Part shown: in pieces, positions 49,777 to 53,368 of the stretch
Layout: every line of letters begins with the position of its first letter
Position numbering within the stretch: the first letter of the stretch is position 1
NCBI GenBank assembly: GCA_903863845.1
Contig: CAIPDP010000183.1
Location: 1-53,368 of the forward strand
Direction of reading: 5' to 3'
Origin: an uncultured Mucilaginibacter sp.
Lineage (GTDB): Bacteria; Bacteroidota; Bacteroidia; Sphingobacteriales; Sphingobacteriaceae
DNA: 53,368 nucleotides
Notes under the pieces: model-generated
Databases searched by the model: none
What the model was told of the DNA's origin: nothing
The model's input: only the letters and a program-made list of their open reading frames with translations
Program-made: the position numbers and the translations under genes

Positions 49777-52700
49777 ATGAACACTAAGTCAAAAGTCAGG
49801 GGTCTTAAAATTGCAGTTGCTTTAGGACTTCTAATATTAATACGTGAAGGTGATAGCTATGCCCAAACGCAAACCAATAATTATATTCAGACGCAAACAC
49901 CGAGGATTAGCGGAATTACCAACGACAGTCTGCTTGCTGCCAATAACAGCAATAACACGAAAGTTCAAACAGCGATTCAATACGTTGACGGACTCGGCAG
50001 GCCCATTGAAACCGTGCAAAAGCAAGCCTCGCCTCTTGGTTATGATATGATAGCTCCTCAGGCTTACGATCAGTATGGGAGAGAAATTACCAAATACCTT
50101 CCCTATACGCCGCAAACGGGCACGGCAGGAGCTTTCAGACCAAACGCAATTACATCCGACCAGGGCACTTTTTATGCGACACCACCTACGGGCTCAGGGG
50201 TAACAGCCGTACCATATCCATTCTCACAAATCAATTTTGATAACTCCCCGCTTAATCGCCCGGTTGAACAAGGCGCCCCTGGCGCACCCTGGCAATTATC
50301 AACCAGCGGCGTGACGGGTAGCGGCCATACTGTAAAACTGGTTTATACGCTAAATAACGGAACAAGCTTTGCCACCGACTCGATCAACGGCAGACAGGCG
50401 GCAATGTATTATGCAGTGATCAACAGTGATAATAGCCGGACCCTGGTGGCCAATGGCTACTATGCAGCCAATACACTTACTGTCACTATCAGCAAGGATG
50501 AGAACTGGGTAAGCGGCAGAGCAGGAACTGTGGAAGAATACAAGGATATCGATGGCCAGGTAGTGCTAAAAAGACAATATAACTGGACTGGTACCCAGGT
50601 GCAGCTATTGTCAACCTATTATGTATATGACGATCTGGGACACCTTGCCTTTGTATTACCACCGGCTTCGGGGGCTGATGCGGCGGCGGCCATAAGCGCT
50701 GCCACACTGAATAACCTTTGCTATCAGTACCAGTATGATAACCTGGGCCGGGCCATTGCCAAAAAGATACCGGGTAAAGGATGGGAATATGTGGTGTATA
50801 ATAATATGGACCTCCCGGTTGCTACCCAGGACGCTAACCAGGCAGTTAATAACCAGTGGATATTCACCAAATATGATGCGCTGAACCGACCGATTTGGAC
50901 AGGTATATGGAACAATGGTGGAACAGCAATTAGTCAGGCTTCGCTGCAAACAATCCTAACAGGCATCAGCACCAATCTATTCGAAGCGACCAGCACAACG
51001 GGCAACGGATATACCAATGTGGCCTGGCCGACAAGCAGTGTAACCGCTACGCTTACACTGAATTACTACGACGGTTATACCGCGCCGAATATTCCGGCAA
51101 GCTATCTTGTTAGCAGCGGGGTTAGCAAACTAACCCGAGGACAGCCGACCGCCAAAGTAACCGCTGTACTGAATGCAACTGCGAACCAGCTTTGGGATGT
51201 GATATATTATGATGATCTGGGCAGGGCGACCAAAAGCTACGCCCAACATTACCTGGGAGGAACAATCAATACCGGCAATTACGACCTGACTACTACCACT
51301 TATAATTTCCCTAACCAGCCAACAACTATTACTCGTGCTCATTGGAATACAACAAGCACCAGCTATCCCCTGGTAACTATTGCCAATACTTACCTGTATG
51401 ATCAGATAGGCCGGAAGATCAAAACCTGGGAACAGATAACCAATGGGAATAGTGCACCAACCACAAAAACGCTGATCTCCAAAATCGACTATAATGAAAT
51501 CGGGCAGGTGTTAAATAAACACTTGCACAGTACCGACAGCGTAAACTTTTACCAAAATATAGCTTATACCTATAACGAGAGGGGCTGGCTGCTAACCAGC
51601 AGCGCACCGCTGTTTGCCATGCAGCTTTATTACAATACCGGCACTAATAAAAGCTATAATGGCAATATCATGTACCAGTACTGGGGTACGTCCAGCAGCC
51701 TTACCAAATACTATCAGTATAGCTACGACAAACTTGACCGTTTGCTCTCCGGCGTAGCAAGTACCAGCAATAACGAGACGATAGCTTATGATCAGTCGGG
51801 AAACATTACCTCGTTAAACCGGTACACAGCAAACAGCCTTACCGATCAACTGGCATACAGTTATACCAATGGCGCAAACCCAACCAACCAGCTTCAGGGT
51901 ATAACCGATAACAGTGGCAGCAATACGGGGCTTGCCAGTGGAGCAACGTATTATACCTATGATGCCAATGGAAATGAACTGACGCAGACCAATGCTGCAA
52001 ACAACAGAAATAACAAAACATTTACCTATAACCTTTTAAACCTGCCGCAAACGGTTGTTGCCAATACCGGCCCTGCCACCACCACAACGTTAAGCTATAC
52101 CTACGACGCCGCGGGCAATAAACTAAGAAGGACCAGCAGCGGAACCAACAACACCACAGATTATATTGCAGGTATACAGTACGATGGCGCGACAACCCCT
52201 GCCTTAAGTTTTATCCAAACCGAAGAAGGCAAAGCCGTGCCTACCGCAACAGGCTATGATTATGTCTATTACCTGGGCGATAACCTGGGCAATACCCGTG
52301 TAACTTTCGGTACCAAAACCGGTGCCGCTGTTCTTTACCAGCAGGACGACTATTATCCATTTGGCCTGGAGATCAACACCCTTACCAACTCACCAAAAAA
52401 CGAATATCTTTACAATAAAAAGGAGTTACAGGAGGAATTACAGCAATACGATTACGGGGCAAGGTTTTATGATCCCGTGATTGGGAGGTTTGAAAATATC
52501 GATCCGCAAGGCGAAAAGTTTTCAGGCCAGTCAGGCTATTCCTATGCAGCCAATAACCCGGTCAAATTTATAGATGTAAACGGTGAGGGGCCGGGTTTTC
52601 CGCAAAACAGTCCGATCAGTCAGGCTATTATCAAATATAATCCTTTTATTTACCAATCTTTTGAATATTCGAATAATACATCCACGATACAACTATATGC

Positions 52701-53319
52701 GCTCGCAAAAGGCCAAGCGGGGGCAGACGCCTATCCTAAAGCCATCGGGGCCGTTGGGGAGGCTATTTTTGCTCAACGTTTGACAAGTCATTGGTCAGAA
52801 ACTAATTCAAACTTAAATATTGGTCAACGATTTAGTGGCTATCAAGTTGATTTGATGCAGCAAACACCGTTGTTGCGGGAAAGAGACGGGGCATACGGAC
52901 TCGAGCTTAAAGTTAACTTTACAGATTTTAAGGGAAATCCGATGTCATCAAAGCTTTCCGTTTTAACGATTACAAATAGTGACTGGGGTTATGGATATAT
53001 TTCATATGAAGTGAAAACAATAGACCCTAATAGTTCAATTGACAAAATTTATAAGTCTTTCGCTACTGGTATTAATCAGGCAATAGATAGGACTAAAGTT
53101 GCAGATGCATCCGTGTTAGTTTTTGATACTAGTGCCTTTCGCAATCTGCTAAATTCACCATTAGGCAAGGAAGCGTTGATCCAATTAAAAAGATTAACCG
53201 AAATCAAGGATTCTATGGGCGAACAACGAGGTTTCCTGCGTTTGGAGAACAACTTAACTTCTGACTCAAAAAAAGCATTGTATGGTGTTGAGGATGTTAT
53301 TAAAGATATTCAACAATGA
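49777..53319 (+). CDS. DUF6443/RHS-core exported protein with C-terminal nuclease-like tip (cassette gene B)
   Basis: 1180 aa. Signal peptide ends GDSYAQ. Residues about 44-175 are DUF6443 (IQYVDGLGRPIETVQKQASP, YDQYGREITKYLPYTP). Many YD repeats follow (YQYDNLGRAIAKKIPG, YSYDKLDRLLSGV, YTYDAAGNKLRR). The RHS-associated core ends YLGDNLGNTRVTF, YYPFGLEI, YDYGARFYDPVIGRF, DPQG at 909-912 and NNPVKFIDVNG at 926-936. The last 240 residues differ: E995 in GAVGEAIFAQ, D1025 in YQVDLM and E1043/K1045 in LELKV fit a PD-(D/E)XK nuclease. The tip is AT-richer than the core. This is the layout of a polymorphic toxin; the nuclease call is inference from the residue pattern. Confidence 0.88.
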   Translation: MNTKSKVRGLKIAVALGLLILIREGDSYAQTQTNNYIQTQTPRISGITNDSLLAANNSNNTKVQTAIQYVDGLGRPIETVQKQASPLGYDMIAPQAYDQYGREITKYLPYTPQTGTAGAFRPNAITSDQGTFYATPPTGSGVTAVPYPFSQINFDNSPLNRPVEQGAPGAPWQLSTSGVTGSGHTVKLVYTLNNGTSFATDSINGRQAAMYYAVINSDNSRTLVANGYYAANTLTVTISKDENWVSGRAGTVEEYKDIDGQVVLKRQYNWTGTQVQLLSTYYVYDDLGHLAFVLPPASGADAAAAISAATLNNLCYQYQYDNLGRAIAKKIPGKGWEYVVYNNMDLPVATQDANQAVNNQWIFTKYDALNRPIWTGIWNNGGTAISQASLQTILTGISTNLFEATSTTGNGYTNVAWPTSSVTATLTLNYYDGYTAPNIPASYLVSSGVSKLTRGQPTAKVTAVLNATANQLWDVIYYDDLGRATKSYAQHYLGGTINTGNYDLTTTTYNFPNQPTTITRAHWNTTSTSYPLVTIANTYLYDQIGRKIKTWEQITNGNSAPTTKTLISKIDYNEIGQVLNKHLHSTDSVNFYQNIAYTYNERGWLLTSSAPLFAMQLYYNTGTNKSYNGNIMYQYWGTSSSLTKYYQYSYDKLDRLLSGVASTSNNETIAYDQSGNITSLNRYTANSLTDQLAYSYTNGANPTNQLQGITDNSGSNTGLASGATYYTYDANGNELTQTNAANNRNNKTFTYNLLNLPQTVVANTGPATTTTLSYTYDAAGNKLRRTSSGTNNTTDYIAGIQYDGATTPALSFIQTEEGKAVPTATGYDYVYYLGDNLGNTRVTFGTKTGAAVLYQQDDYYPFGLEINTLTNSPKNEYLYNKKELQEELQQYDYGARFYDPVIGRFENIDPQGEKFSGQSGYSYAANNPVKFIDVNGEGPGFPQNSPISQAIIKYNPFIYQSFEYSNNTSTIQLYALAKGQAGADAYPKAIGAVGEAIFAQRLTSHWSETNSNLNIGQRFSGYQVDLMQQTPLLRERDGAYGLELKVNFTDFKGNPMSSKLSVLTITNSDWGYGYISYEVKTIDPNSSIDKIYKSFATGINQAIDRTKVADASVLVFDTSAFRNLLNSPLGKEALIQLKRLTEIKDSMGEQRGFLRLENNLTSDSKKALYGVEDVIKDIQQ

Positions 53320-53368
53320 AGCGATATATATATATTATTATAATTTTATTGTACTCTTGTTCACATAA
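53316..53368 (+). CDS. Lipoprotein start, candidate immunity protein (cut by window end)
   Basis: ATG overlaps the stop of the RHS toxin gene as ATGA. The 17 visible codons read MKRYIYIIIILLYSCSH, a basic n-region, a hydrophobic core and a lipobox-like LYSC. The frame is open at the last base. Position directly after a polymorphic toxin tip is where immunity genes lie; a lipoprotein immunity factor would sit in the envelope. Only the start can be seen. Confidence 0.6.
   Translation, partial: MKRYIYIIIILLYSCSH

Overview
The window looks like chromosomal DNA of a Bacteroidota bacterium of the family Sphingobacteriaceae, closest in style to Mucilaginibacter or Pedobacter (inference from protein style, not a search). 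Supporting signs are TAnnTTTG promoter -7 elements, near absence of Shine-Dalgarno sites, outer-membrane proteins with signal peptides ending in AQ, an IPExxxVDY-family gene beside acpP-fabF-rnc and pyk, and DUF6443-type RHS proteins. No tRNA, rRNA, CRISPR array, insertion sequence or phage gene was seen.

Layout. 1-6.2 kb (minus): GH3 glycosidase, a UvrD-type helicase fused to a RecB-like Fe-S nuclease, and an M28 peptidase cut by the window start. 6.4-7.0 kb: small beta-barrel protein. 7.1-11.8 kb (minus): a tight cell-surface glycan operon of three glycosyltransferases and an MsbA-like ABC exporter. 11.9-21.4 kb: meaB, an Xaa-Pro peptidase, an OmpA-family protein, a small membrane protein, ridA, recG, a second M28 peptidase and an MFS exporter. 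21.4-28.8 kb (minus): a PLDc_N-like peptide, an ABC exporter, and the translation cluster rplM-rpsI-rpsB-tsf, interrupted by nagA before pyrH-frr. 29.3-36.4 kb (mostly plus): flavin monooxygenase, aminotransferase, OmpH-like chaperone, lipoprotein, conserved hypothetical, RsmI-like methylase and FAD monooxygenase. 36.5-39.7 kb (minus): yicC-gmk-nadD, a small ORF and miaE. 39.9-45 kb: regulatory-domain protein, rnc-fabF-acpP, IPExxxVDY protein and pyk.

45-53.4 kb is the accessory part. After the pyk terminator comes about 0.9 kb with no convincing large gene, then a two-gene RHS cassette. Gene A is a 1269-aa exported protein with a DUF5977-like tail. Gene B is an 1180-aa exported DUF6443/RHS protein. 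B ends, after the RHS core, in a low-GC tip of about 240 aa that carries an E...D...ExK pattern of PD-(D/E)XK nucleases. A lipoprotein reading frame overlaps B's stop codon by ATGA and runs off the window; it is the obvious immunity candidate. I read this as a Sec-exported, split-cocoon polymorphic toxin system, and it is the best candidate here for a poorly described system.

The other notable layer is intergenic: many short tandem arrays of 7- or 8-bp words (TCCTTTA, AATGACC, AGGTGAA, TTAGTGA/TTTGTGT, GGTTGGAA, AGTCCGGA), plus palindromes and dispersed elements. Several touch promoters or stop codons.
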